Origin: Brevibacterium linens ATCC 9172
GTDB lineage: Bacteria > Actinomycetota > Actinomycetes > Actinomycetales > Brevibacteriaceae
Assembly: GCF_900169165.1 (NCBI RefSeq)
Contig: NZ_FXYY01000004.1
Coordinates: forward strand, 179,731-243,730
Reading direction: 5' to 3'
Length of the DNA: 64,000 bases
Below the pieces are notes generated by a model. That model had not been told where the DNA came from. It did not search any database and saw nothing but the letters and a program-made list of their open reading frames with translations. Below are positions 8,861-18,125 of this stretch, piece by piece (the stretch's first letter is position 1; each line of letters opens with the position of its first letter). Position numbers and translations under genes: made by a program.

Positions 8861-9185
8861 TCAGTCCGGCAGGCTCGTCACTGCCCGGTTGAAGTCCATG
8901 GCGGTCTTGATCCAGAACGCCAACTGTTCGTCATCACGGACAGACTCTGCGCTCACGTTGATCCATCCCGGCCCCATGTTTCGCCCGGTTCCCATCTCGG
9001 CTTGGGCCGCATCCGGTCGCTTGAGGAGCTCGTCGTGCCGAGCGGCATCGACTCGCGCTGACGGTGCCAACGGCATCCGGGTGGGGGATTTCGGGGGTCT
9101 GAAGGGGTGCTGAGGTGGGTGTCGCTTCGGTGTCATAGAGCAGAGAAGTCGTCACTGTGAGGTTTCCTCCTTCGATGATGCGCAC
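8861..9185 (-). pseudogene. Small unknown gene, probably frameshifted, behind an iron box
   Basis: Two overlapping minus-strand frames each look partly genuine. One starts at 9185 (MRIIEGGNLTVTTSLLYDTE) and degrades into Arg/Cys-rich sequence after about 45 residues. The other covers 8861-9136 and ends in a plausible soluble segment (DDEQLAFWIKTAMDFNRAV). Joining the first half of one with the second half of the other gives a single protein of about 100 residues, which suggests a frameshift. I do not recognise the family. An IdeR/DtxR-like box lies 19 bp upstream of the 9185 start, so this may be the remnant of an iron-regulated gene. Alternatively 8861-9136 is a small intact gene. Confidence 0.3.
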
Positions 9186-9203
9186 CGCGAAGCGCGGCTC
9201 GCA

Positions 9204-9222
9204 TTAGGGAAACCTACCCTAA
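9204..9222. promoter_or_regulatory. IdeR/DtxR-type iron box
   Basis: The 19-bp sequence TTAGGGAAACCTACCCTAA matches the palindromic iron-box consensus (TTAGGTTAGSCTAACCTAA) at 15 of 19 positions by my alignment, with both outer TTAGG/CCTAA arms intact. It lies just upstream of the minus-strand start at 9185. Such boxes repress iron-uptake genes when iron is sufficient in actinomycetes. The downstream gene looks broken, so the site may be a leftover. Confidence 0.7.
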
Positions 9223-9432
9223 CTTTCCGGGTTGGCGAAGAGAGTCTTCGCCGATCCGACAACTACGGGCGTCGCGCATCCGTCGGGCAAGACCGTGCCC
9301 GCGCCCAGGTCTCATGCGGCAAGGAGGCTGTTCGCACTACGGGCGCATCGGGCAGAAAAGCGCTGAGTGGCCTTCGTCACATGCAGGTGTGTTGTCCAAC
9401 ATCGTGAGACGTTCATGGCGGATCCGGCTCCC

Positions 9433-9493
9433 GAGTTCCGGACGCCCCGTGCGGAGTCCCGAGGCATAATTCCGCACAAATCGTCCGGAACTC
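9433..9493. repeat. 61-bp palindromic repeat, copy 1 (family P61)
   Basis: The element is bounded by the perfect 12-bp inverted arms GAGTTCCGGACG and CGTCCGGAACTC, with a second inner stem (TGCGGA/TCCGCA). Copies of exactly the same length occur at 10952-11012, 26183-26243 and, inside a coding region, at 58261-58321. It lies 31 bp before a copy of a second repeat family (9524). Confidence 0.85.
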
Positions 9494-9523
9494 AGCCTTT
9501 ACCGCTTCGCCTCAGCAAATATG

Positions 9524-9570
9524 GGTCGCTATCGGATACTTTTGTCGCCGGAAAGTATCCGATGCTGACC
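9524..9570. repeat. ~50-bp palindromic repeat, copy 1 (family P50)
   Basis: The arms GGTCGCTATCGGATACTT and AAGTATCCGATGCTGACC pair at 15 of 18 positions around the loop TTGTCGCCGGA. The same design recurs at 11041-11092 and 45249-45299. It ends 28 bp before the end of the MFS gene. Between the iron box and this repeat (9223-9432) I see no gene. Confidence 0.85.
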
Positions 9571-9598
9571 TAGATCTGCCGCTCGTTGGGCGCCTGGA

Positions 9599-10828
9599 TC
9601 AATCCTCACAGAACGATTCGTCGTCGATCAGCACCGCCGCCAGGACCGTGCAGATCACGAAGACTCCAGAGGCTGTGGCCACAGGAATCATCAGGCTGAT
9701 TGTGCCCAGAAGGCCTCCCGCCAAGGAGCCGATGGCAAGTCCGGACAGCCCCATGACGCGAGTCGCGCCGCCGACCTTTCCCAGCAGCGAATCGGGCACG
9801 AGCCTCTGGCGGAGCGAAGTCGAGCAGATGTTCCATACGACCGCGTGGAAGATGTAGACGGCCAATAAGGCTCCTGCGATCAGCGGGTCTGTTGTGAATG
9901 TGAGCCCACCCAGCGATAGCGCTCCGAGCAGAAGACTCGCGGCGATGGTCCATTTCGCGCCCAGTCGGCGTCGCAGTGCGGGTGCTGCAAAGGTTGCGAG
10001 GAGACCGCCGAGTGCGGAGAACGCGAGGAGGAAACCATAGGCTGTCTCACCGAGTCCGAGCCGGTCTCGGGCGATCAGCACGAGGATCGAAAACGCCAGC
10101 ATGTATCCGATACTGGCTAGGGCACCGATCAGAGCAAGCCCACCGACGAGTTTGTGACGAGCCAGCCACGCAAGGCCGTCCATGGATTCGCGGTACATCT
10201 CCATGGGCGAGGGGAAGCTCCCGGCGATCCGCTGCTGTGACGACAGGTCGTGTTCGCGTCGGGCCCGGCGGGCGGGCAGAGCCAAAGCGATCAGACCCGC
10301 TGCTGACCACAGTCCTCCCATTGCGAAGACCGGCGCTGACGCTGCGACCGCAATGAGAAGTCCTCCTAACGGAGGTCCTACGAATTCATCGGCGACGAGT
10401 TGCGCAGCGGCGATTCTTCCATTTGCTGCCTCCAATCTTCCACGGTCGACCAGCGACGGCAGGATTGCGACGGCAGCGTTGTCCGCAGTGCTCTCCAAAG
10501 CGGCCACCACCGCCATGGCAAGGTAGAGCGCGACAAGTGACGACAGCCCGAACTGCAATGAGAGCGCGAATCCCAGCAGCGCGAGTCCCCGCAGAAGATT
10601 GGCAACGACGATCAGTTTCCGGCGTTCAAGTCGATCCACGACAACACCGATAGGCAATGCGACGAAGAGGCGGACGACCGCATAGAGGGTAGCCAAACCA
10701 GCGATGATTCGCGGGTCATCGGTGAATGACGCAGCGAGCAGAGGCATCGAGACAAAGGCCAGGCCATCCGCGAGATTCGAGAGTGCATTGGCTCCCCACA
10801 GCACTCGGAAGCTGCGGCTCAACGACAT
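9599..10828 (-). CDS. MFS transporter, EntS/multidrug exporter type
   Basis: A 409-residue protein with 12 hydrophobic segments. The opening FRVLWGANALSNLADGLAF and the loop GVVVDRLERRKLIVVANLLRG (the A-like motif between helices 2 and 3) fit the MFS_3 group that includes the enterobactin exporter EntS and macrolide exporters. It starts with ATG preceded on the minus strand by a short AT-richer leader. Cargo is unknown. Both sides are flanked by the same two palindromic repeat families (P61 and P50), as if the gene sat in a repeat-bounded unit. A nearby iron box makes siderophore export conceivable, but it is far from this gene's start and unproven. Confidence 0.85.
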   Translation of the reverse strand: MSLSRSFRVLWGANALSNLADGLAFVSMPLLAASFTDDPRIIAGLATLYAVVRLFVALPIGVVVDRLERRKLIVVANLLRGLALLGFALSLQFGLSSLVALYLAMAVVAALESTADNAAVAILPSLVDRGRLEAANGRIAAAQLVADEFVGPPLGGLLIAVAASAPVFAMGGLWSAAGLIALALPARRARREHDLSSQQRIAGSFPSPMEMYRESMDGLAWLARHKLVGGLALIGALASIGYMLAFSILVLIARDRLGLGETAYGFLLAFSALGGLLATFAAPALRRRLGAKWTIAASLLLGALSLGGLTFTTDPLIAGALLAVYIFHAVVWNICSTSLRQRLVPDSLLGKVGGATRVMGLSGLAIGSLAGGLLGTISLMIPVATASGVFVICTVLAAVLIDDESFCED

Positions 10829-10951
10829 TTAGTCAGTCTACGAGAGTCTGTGCCTCGACCCGCTGCTCTGCGCAAGGAGAAGAGCCTGCGCCTCGACCCG
10901 AAGCTCTGCGCAAGGAGAGAGGAACGGCAAGTGCGAGGCACCACGCTCGCT

Positions 10952-11012
10952 GAGTTCCGGACGCCCCGTGCGGGGTCTCAGCACAGAATCCCGCACGGAT
11001 CGTCCGGAACTC
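10952..11012. repeat. 61-bp palindromic repeat, copy 2 (family P61)
   Basis: GAGTTCCGGACG and CGTCCGGAACTC bound the element exactly as in copy 1. The inner sequence also matches (GCCCCGTGCGG, CCCGCACGGAT), giving a longer inner stem. Copies 1 and 2 flank the MFS gene. The preceding bases 10850-10930 contain a direct repeat of CTGCGCAAGGAGA and CTGCGCCTCGACCC. Confidence 0.85.
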
Positions 11013-11040
11013 CACCTTCGCCCCTCCGCTTGAGCAAACT

Positions 11041-11124
11041 TAGGTCACCATCGGATACTTCTGTCGCCGGAAAAGTATCCGATGCTGACCTACTTTCGGT
11101 CAGACAGTATCCGAAGCTGACCTA
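11041..11124. repeat. ~50-bp palindromic repeat, copy 2, plus an extra half-copy (family P50)
   Basis: The full copy spans 11041-11092 (arms TAGGTCACCATCGGATACTT and AAGTATCCGATGCTGACCTA). It is followed at 11096-11124 by a second right-hand arm (CAGTATCCGAAGCTGACCTAG). The same full-plus-half arrangement occurs at 45219-45299. Confidence 0.8.
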
Positions 11125-11186
11125 GAAATGCCGCGCACTCGCGAACGCACGAAAAAGCCGCAACCCCCGCGCATTCGCAGACGCAC

Positions 11187-11232
11187 GAAAAAGCCGCAGC
11201 CTCCGCGCAAACGCGGAAACTGCGGCTTCTCA
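11187..11232 (-). terminator. Rho-independent terminator of guaB
   Basis: On the minus strand, about 40 bp after the guaB stop, AGCCGCAGTTTCCGCG pairs with CGCGGAGGCTGCGGCT around the short loop TTTG and is followed by TTTTTC. A partial duplicate (GCGGCTTTTTCGTGCG) lies about 35 bp further downstream. Confidence 0.85.
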
Positions 11233-11269
11233 TCGACCAGAGTCCCCTCTGCCAGAGGTCCTGCCTACC

Positions 11270-12829
<1,560 letters not shown>

Positions 12830-12999
12830 TCAATGCTATCGGAGCGCGACAGCCGACGGCTATGGGTTCAAGTACCGAGCACTGTGAGACTGGCTACACA
12901 GGAAAAGCTGTCGGATTCGTGCGGGAAACCTTCACCGAGGCGGCTCATCGTCAAGCCCTCACCGAAGCAGGTGGCCGCCGCCCCATCCTCACCGAAGCT

Positions 13000-13662
13000 C
13001 TACCGCCCCTCCCCCACGGACCGTGCGAGGTCGAGGGTCGAGGCTTCGGAGTCGTCGAGGTGGATGCGCAGCAGCCCTTCGGCGCCCTGCCGGTCCCCGG
13101 ACTTCATCTTCTCGAGGATATCCCGGTGCGGATTCGCCCAGTGCGAATGGTATTTGCCGGGTTCGGGCGAGCGCGAGAACGTCGTCGACAGCCGAGCCAT
13201 GAGGTTGAGGTAGAACTCGTCGAGAAGCGGTGAACCGAGGAGGCCGACGATCGCGCGGTGGAACGATGCCGAGTGTTCCTGCGCATCGGCCCAGGTTTCG
13301 TTCTTCGGTGCGGTTTCGGCCCGGACCACGGAGGCTTCGACGGCGGCCATCGCCTCGTCGGTGGCATCCTGCGATTCCTGGACGGCGCGGATCTCGAAGA
13401 CTCGGCGGGCACGGTAGAGGTCCTTGAGCTCGTCGATGCCGAAGGTGGAGACGAAGAAACCCCGGTTGGGCTCCTGGGTGAGCAGCCCGGCGTGGCGCAG
13501 CAGGCTCAGCGATTCGCGGGCGGTGTTGCGCGAAACGTTGAACTCCTTGGCCAAGGCACCATCGCGGACCGGGCTTCCCGCCGGGTATTCACCACTGGTG
13601 ATGCGGGTGCGGACAAGGGCGACGATCGCCTCTGACGTGCAGCCGGGGGAATGTGGACTCAT
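13000..13662 (-). CDS. GntR family regulator, FadR/FCD subgroup
   Basis: The winged-helix domain occupies residues about 8-75 (ALVRTRITSGEYPAGSPV, ALAKEFNVSRNTARESLSLL). It is followed by an all-helical FCD ligand-binding domain (about residues 85-215) with DLYRARRVFEIRAV and a HxxxH-type metal/ligand region (SASFHRAIVGLLGSPLL, HSHWANPHRDILE). This subgroup usually senses organic acids or amino-acid breakdown products. No operon partner is adjacent, and the neighbours (guaB, an rRNA/tRNA-modifying enzyme) give no clue to the regulon. The bases between its stop and guaB hold no gene. Confidence 0.9.
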   Translation of the reverse strand: MSPHSPGCTSEAIVALVRTRITSGEYPAGSPVRDGALAKEFNVSRNTARESLSLLRHAGLLTQEPNRGFFVSTFGIDELKDLYRARRVFEIRAVQESQDATDEAMAAVEASVVRAETAPKNETWADAQEHSASFHRAIVGLLGSPLLDEFYLNLMARLSTTFSRSPEPGKYHSHWANPHRDILEKMKSGDRQGAEGLLRIHLDDSEASTLDLARSVGEGR

Positions 13663-13731
13663 ACCACCAGGCTACCGTGTCCCCGCCGACCATGGGCGAA
13701 CTTCGCCGCCGACTCTGCCTGAGCCGACCGC

Positions 13732-14802
13732 TCAGGACGCAGCGACCGCACCCGGGTCGAGGCTCAGATGCGAGCTGAAATGGCGCGGGCACCCCGTCAG
13801 CGGATCGTCGAATGCGATCTCCGCGGCCAACAGCTGCAGTGGTGACGTGAAGTCGTACGGATCCGGGGCGAGATCGACCGGATAGACCGGATCACCGAGG
13901 ATGGGCAGCCCGAGCCCGTTCATGTGCACCCGCAGCTGGTGGGTCTTGCCCGTGACCGGCGCAAGTTCGTACTCGGCAATCCCTCCCCGAGGCGGACCTT
14001 CGTCCTCGTCTCCCGCCCATTCGGACGGTGCATGGTCACCTCCCCCTCGCCGAGGCGGCCCAACTGCATCCGTATCCACTCGAGTCCCGCTGGGGCTGAG
14101 TCCCTGTGCTCCGATCGTGCGCACGAGTCGGATCCGACTGACCGCGTTCGGCTCCCCTGCGACTTCGAGCACCTGGCGTCCGCCGACAGGCTTGACCAGG
14201 CGCGATTCCCGGACAATCGGGAATTCGAGCTCCGGCGGCGGGGCCGGCGCCAGAGCTCGGTAGGTCTTGTGAACCCTGCGGTCTTGGAACAGACGCTGGT
14301 AGCGGCCGCGCGTCTCGGGCCGTTTCGACAGAACCAGCAGACCGGCGGTGATCCGGTCGAGTCGGTGGATGGCGACGAGGTCGGGCTGGTCGAGATCGAC
14401 ACGCACCCGGGTGACGACGCATTCGCGCACGAAGCGCCCGTTCGGAGTGCTGGCGAGGAAATGAGGTTTGTCGACGACGATCAGATCCTCGTCCTCGAAC
14501 ACGATCCCGACGTCGAAGGGGATCCGCTCTTCGGCCGGGACCGGGCGATGGAAGAAGTAGAACCCGCCGGGAATGACCGGATCGTCCCAGGTCACCGGGC
14601 GCCCCGCCTCGTCGCACATGTCCCCATCGGTCAGCAGCGCCTGTCGGGACTCGGGGGCCGCCTCGGGGAATTCGGTCTCCAGCCAGTCGCCGATCGAGTC
14701 GGGAACGGGCAGGTGGTTCTTCGCATGGGTGGCCTTGCCACCGGGGGCCCGCAGAGCGGTCGCCGAGATTCCCTCTCGGGGCGGAAGCGGACTGCGGGGC
14801 AT
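13732..14802 (-). CDS. RluA-family pseudouridine synthase
   Basis: The catalytic motif VAIHRLDRITAGLLVLSK carries the essential aspartate. FEDEDLIVVDKPHFL and YELAPVTGKTHQLRVHMN are the other family blocks. The enzyme isomerises uridine in structured RNA; target rRNA or tRNA is unknown. The ATG at 14802 was chosen because upstream in-frame sequence is tandem-repeat DNA. A segment of about 40 residues (around residues 240-285) is a Gly/Pro/Asp-rich insertion containing two copies of the window's recurrent motif, read here as GPPRRGG and GPPRGG. It lies just before the conserved TGKTHQLR block. Confidence 0.9.
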   Translation of the reverse strand: MPRSPLPPREGISATALRAPGGKATHAKNHLPVPDSIGDWLETEFPEAAPESRQALLTDGDMCDEAGRPVTWDDPVIPGGFYFFHRPVPAEERIPFDVGIVFEDEDLIVVDKPHFLASTPNGRFVRECVVTRVRVDLDQPDLVAIHRLDRITAGLLVLSKRPETRGRYQRLFQDRRVHKTYRALAPAPPPELEFPIVRESRLVKPVGGRQVLEVAGEPNAVSRIRLVRTIGAQGLSPSGTRVDTDAVGPPRRGGGDHAPSEWAGDEDEGPPRGGIAEYELAPVTGKTHQLRVHMNGLGLPILGDPVYPVDLAPDPYDFTSPLQLLAAEIAFDDPLTGCPRHFSSHLSLDPGAVAAS

Positions 14803-14865
14803 GGGGCCAAGTCTATGCGGTGCCGCCTTCGTCCCCAGCCGATGCGGCGCCACCATCGGCGCGGT

Positions 14866-15006
14866 CGCGGAAGCTTTCGCGCGAAAGCACGGTCGCGAAA
14901 GCACTGGCACGGAGGCACGGTCGCGAAAGCACCGTCGCGGAAGCACGGTCGCGAAAGCACCGTCGCGGAAGCACGGTCGCGAAAGCACCGGCGCGGAAGC
15001 TCTGGA
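14866..15006. repeat. 14-bp tandem repeat array
   Basis: About nine degenerate copies of GCGRAAGCACSGTC lie head to tail between the pseudouridine synthase and a divergent small gene. Alternate copies differ regularly (GCGAAAGCACCGTC then GCGGAAGCACGGTC), suggesting growth as a 28-bp unit. The period is not a multiple of three, so it is not coding. A single related piece (CCGCGAAAGCACCG) sits at the edge of the 56-bp repeat at 30825. Confidence 0.85.
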
Positions 15007-15106
15007 ACCGCACAGAATCTGCCGGATACCGCAGATCGGCCGCGGTTTCCGCAAAACTCCGAGACGCCTTCGAATTCCCGCCGGCCGAGCACCTATGGTG
15101 GGACAC

Positions 15107-15559
15107 ATGGACCGCATCGAACTCACGCAGGATGTCCTCTGCGAGAAGGTCGTCACCCCGATCGTTCTCGGAATGTTCGCGAACTACGAATGGGACAGCA
15201 TCGCGATGCTCCGAGACACCGAGGATGAGCGTCGGCTCATTGCGCGGATCGTCGTCGCCGGGGAGGCCATTGAAGTCCTCCTCGACTTCCCCGGAAACGA
15301 GGAGAGCCTCTACGACATGCAGGAGCGACTGGTCGCAGAGTTCCGGGCGTTCATCGACAGATCCGAGTTCGGGGCACGTCGCACTTCGGAGTGGGAAGCC
15401 GATTCGTTCAATCTCGAACAGAAGCCGGCTGTCGTCTCCCGCACACCGCGACCGGATTTCGACGGACCGCCGGACTGCGTTCAGCGTCGCCTGCGCTACG
15501 GCGGGAGGGTCATGCGCGTCGACCGCCGCCGCTGCGTCTCCGCGCACCGCCGCAGCTGA
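15107..15559 (+). CDS. Conserved-looking protein of unknown function
   Basis: A 150-residue soluble protein starting MDRIELTQDVLCEKVVTPIV. The ATG at 15107 follows GGTGGGACAC; an ATG 12 bases upstream in frame is also possible. The first ~90 residues are acidic and well composed (FANYEWDSIAMLRDTEDERR, VLLDFPGNEESLYDMQERL) and look like a globular domain. The last ~30 are Arg-rich and may be read-through into degenerate sequence. No family recognised. It stands alone between the 14-bp array and a 56-bp palindrome. Confidence 0.55.
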   Translation: MDRIELTQDVLCEKVVTPIVLGMFANYEWDSIAMLRDTEDERRLIARIVVAGEAIEVLLDFPGNEESLYDMQERLVAEFRAFIDRSEFGARRTSEWEADSFNLEQKPAVVSRTPRPDFDGPPDCVQRRLRYGGRVMRVDRRRCVSAHRRS

Positions 15560-15624
15560 ACAACCGCCCCGCTGCACCCTGCCCCCACCGCACTCGGCTG
15601 CGCGCCGGAGGCCCCGCGTCGCGG

Positions 15625-15680
15625 CACAGTTTGAGTTGAATAGCCCAGTTTCAAACATGTGCTGTTCAACTCAGACTGTG
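15625..15680. repeat. 56-bp palindromic repeat, copy 1 (family P56b)
   Basis: CACAGTTTGAGTTGAATAGC and GCTGTTCAACTCAGACTGTG form 20-bp arms pairing at 18 positions, around a 16-base centre with its own TTTCAAAC-type sequence. Copies of the same 56-bp length lie at 30825-30880 and 32208-32263. This one lies between the convergent unknown gene and the acyl-CoA dehydrogenase and may double as a terminator. Confidence 0.85.
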
Positions 15681-15703
15681 CTTTCAGCGACAGGGCATCC
15701 CGC

Positions 15704-17434
15704 TCACGCCCGGGCGACGAGGAAGTCGATGTCGACGCCGTCGGGCAGGGCACCGTATTCGCGGCCCCGATCGGCACCGAGGCGGGCCGCCGCAAAACTC
15801 GATGCCACCTCAAATGGCGCGGATTCGAAGAGGATCGCCACCTGCATGAGCAGCGCCATCTTCTCCACGAGAACTCGGCCTCGCCCCTGCAGCGCCGCCC
15901 GCGCCGCCGCATCCCCGGAATCCAGATCCTGCACCGCTGACTGCAGCGACCGCGCCAGCGATTCGTAGGCTGCATCGAAGTCCGTGTGCTGGCCCAATCC
16001 GGTCTCGAGGAAGCCGAGGAACGACTTGGCACTTCGCGGTTCACGGGCCAAGGCACGCAGCACGTCGAGGACGATGACGTTTCCGGATCCTTCCCACACC
16101 GCCATCACCGGCTGCTCCCGGTAGCGGCGGGCCAGGGGGAACGCTTCGGTGTAGCCGTTGCCGCCGAGGCACTCGAGTGCTTCGTACGCGTGCTCGGGCC
16201 CGCGTTTGCAGATCCAGTACTTCCCGACAGCCGTGGCAAGGCGCCGGAAGTCGGCCGCCTCGGCGCTGTCGTCGTCATAGGCGGCGGCAAGATGCAGCGC
16301 CGTGTAGGTGGCCGCTTCGGTTTCGAGCTGGAGGTCGGCGATGACCGCGCGCATGAGCGGCTGGTCGATGAGCTTGGTGCCGAAGGCCGCGCGCCCACGG
16401 GCGTGCCAGGCCGCCTCGGCCACACTTTGGCGCATCCCCGCGGCCGAGCCGAGGACGCAGTCGAGCCGGGTCTGGGCGACCATCTCGATGATCGTGCGCA
16501 CTCCCCTGCCCGGCTGCCCCAGCAGCCACCCCTGGGTGGCGTCGAACTCGACTTCCGAGGAGGCATTGGATCTGTTCCCCAGCTTGTCCTTGAGCCGCTG
16601 GATCCGCACCGAGTTGAGGTCACCGCCGGGCAGCACTCGGGGCACGACGAAGCAGCTCGGTCCCTCATCAAGTTGGGCGATGACGAGGAAGGCATCGGAC
16701 TGCGGAGCCGAACAGAACCATTTGTGGCCGGTGATGAGGTAGTGGTCGCCGACCGGGACCGCAGTGGTGGTGTTCGCGCGGATGTCCGATCCGCCCTGTT
16801 TCTCCGTCATCGCCATGCCGAAGGTCACTGCGGACTTCGTCGCCGGGTCGACCCTCCGCGGATCGTACCCGGCGGCGGTGGCACGCGGCACCCAGAAATC
16901 GGCGAGAGCGGAGTCGACGAGCAGGGACGGCACGACCGCGTGCGTCATCGACACCGGGCAGGCGTGGCCGGGTTCGATCTGGGAGAAGAGCATGAATCGC
17001 ACGGCGCGTTCGACGTTCGCCCCCGGCCCGGGGTGCGTCCAGGCGTAGGAGTGGGCTTCCGCATCGAGTGCATCGCCGATGATCCGGTGGTAAGCCGGGT
17101 GGAATTCGATCTCGTCGACGCGATTGCCCCAGTCGTCGTGGGTCCGCAGCACCGGCCCGTGGACGTTGACCAAGCGTGCGTCGTTGATGAAATCGGCGCT
17201 GCCGACGAGCGCCCCGATGCGCTCGAGCTCATCGTGCGAGGCACCCGGCGAATAGTGGGCGAGCGCGTCTTTCAGGGCCGTATTCAGCGAGAACTCGTTG
17301 ATATCTCGCCGAGGCGGCGCCTGGTTGAACACCGTATGCGTCGTCCGCGGGGTGGTGGGGTCCGACCCGGGGTCTGCCGAGCGTGCGGCTGCAGGGTTCG
17401 CTTTCGTTGACGCGGTGTCGGGCGTCGTGGTCAT
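15704..17434 (-). CDS. Acyl-CoA dehydrogenase, AidB-like
   Basis: A 576-residue flavoprotein longer than classical acyl-CoA dehydrogenases (about 380 aa) and like AidB/FadE-type enzymes. GMAMTEKQGGSDIRANTT is the diagnostic FAD-binding block, TGHKWFCSAPQSDAFLV follows, and ALECLGGNGYTEAFPLARRY near residue 430 is the C-terminal domain signature. It probably oxidises an acyl-CoA or acts in alkylation response; the sequence does not decide. It overlaps the TetR gene by 4 bp, and an acyl-CoA synthetase is divergently encoded, pointing to fatty-acid metabolism. The N-terminal linker NQAPPRRDINEF contains one copy of the recurrent GC motif. Confidence 0.88.
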   Translation of the reverse strand: MTTTPDTASTKANPAAARSADPGSDPTTPRTTHTVFNQAPPRRDINEFSLNTALKDALAHYSPGASHDELERIGALVGSADFINDARLVNVHGPVLRTHDDWGNRVDEIEFHPAYHRIIGDALDAEAHSYAWTHPGPGANVERAVRFMLFSQIEPGHACPVSMTHAVVPSLLVDSALADFWVPRATAAGYDPRRVDPATKSAVTFGMAMTEKQGGSDIRANTTTAVPVGDHYLITGHKWFCSAPQSDAFLVIAQLDEGPSCFVVPRVLPGGDLNSVRIQRLKDKLGNRSNASSEVEFDATQGWLLGQPGRGVRTIIEMVAQTRLDCVLGSAAGMRQSVAEAAWHARGRAAFGTKLIDQPLMRAVIADLQLETEAATYTALHLAAAYDDDSAEAADFRRLATAVGKYWICKRGPEHAYEALECLGGNGYTEAFPLARRYREQPVMAVWEGSGNVIVLDVLRALAREPRSAKSFLGFLETGLGQHTDFDAAYESLARSLQSAVQDLDSGDAAARAALQGRGRVLVEKMALLMQVAILFESAPFEVASSFAAARLGADRGREYGALPDGVDIDFLVARA

Positions 17435-18033
17435 GGTTCTCCTAATGCGGATCTGGTGTAGGTGGTCAGTGCCTTGATGAGGGACTCGATCTCTGCGGAG
17501 CTCGGATTCGGGGTGGCCGGATCGAGGATGTCGACGAGGTTCTCTCCGACGCTTCCGACGATCGACCGGGCGACCACCTCGGCGGGGATCGTCGTGCCGC
17601 CCACCCGGTCAAGGGCTGCCCCGATGGCGGCGACGTATCCGCGGCGCAGCCGCAGACGTTCGCTCTGCACAGGCTCGGGAACCTCTTCGAGCAGCAGGGC
17701 GTGGGCGAGCCTGCGGCCGGCCACGGCGCGGCGGACGAAGACTTCGACGGTCGATTCCGCGACCTCGGCGGCGGTGGATGCTTCGTCGACGGTGCCGGCG
17801 ATGACGTCGAGTTCGTGGCCGGCGGCCTGGGCGAAGACCAGCCGCAGCAGCTCATCACGGCTGCTGAAGTACGTGTAGATCGATCCGGCGCTGCAGTCGG
17901 CCTCGGCGGCGACCGCGGCCACACTCGCCGAGGCGAACCCTCCGCGGGCAATGACATGTCGAGTGGCGCGTTCGATGCCGGCCCGACGCGCCTCGGCATT
18001 GGCCCGGGTGCGCTGGGTTGCGCGGTACGCCAT
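17431..18033 (-). CDS. TetR family regulator of the flanking fatty-acid genes
   Basis: The N-terminal HTH (GFASASVAAVAAEADCSAG followed by SIYTYFSSRDELL) is typical of TetR. The C-terminal domain is Ala/Val-rich and unclassified. The ATG at 18033 is preceded by CGAGGTGAGG; an in-frame GTG lies 6 bases upstream. It shares a 4-bp overlap with the acyl-CoA dehydrogenase gene and faces the acyl-CoA synthetase across about 90 bp, so it probably represses both transcripts until an acyl-CoA ligand is present. Confidence 0.9.
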   Translation of the reverse strand: MAYRATQRTRANAEARRAGIERATRHVIARGGFASASVAAVAAEADCSAGSIYTYFSSRDELLRLVFAQAAGHELDVIAGTVDEASTAAEVAESTVEVFVRRAVAGRRLAHALLLEEVPEPVQSERLRLRRGYVAAIGAALDRVGGTTIPAEVVARSIVGSVGENLVDILDPATPNPSSAEIESLIKALTTYTRSALGEP

Positions 18034-18125
18034 CCTCACCTCGGATCGTCGAAGAGCTCACTTCCCCAAAGAAATGAATCGTGGTTCAATTGTTTTCAGT
18101 ATGGCACTCGTCACAGGGAGAAGCA

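Noticed and set aside
14866..15006. CRISPR-like appearance of the 14-bp array
   Set aside because: Units are contiguous and degenerate with no unique spacers and no cas genes nearby.
14573..15106. Upstream extension of the small unknown gene at 15107
   Set aside because: It runs through the 14-bp tandem array and the complement of the pseudouridine synthase; the ATG at 15107 has a plausible ribosome site.
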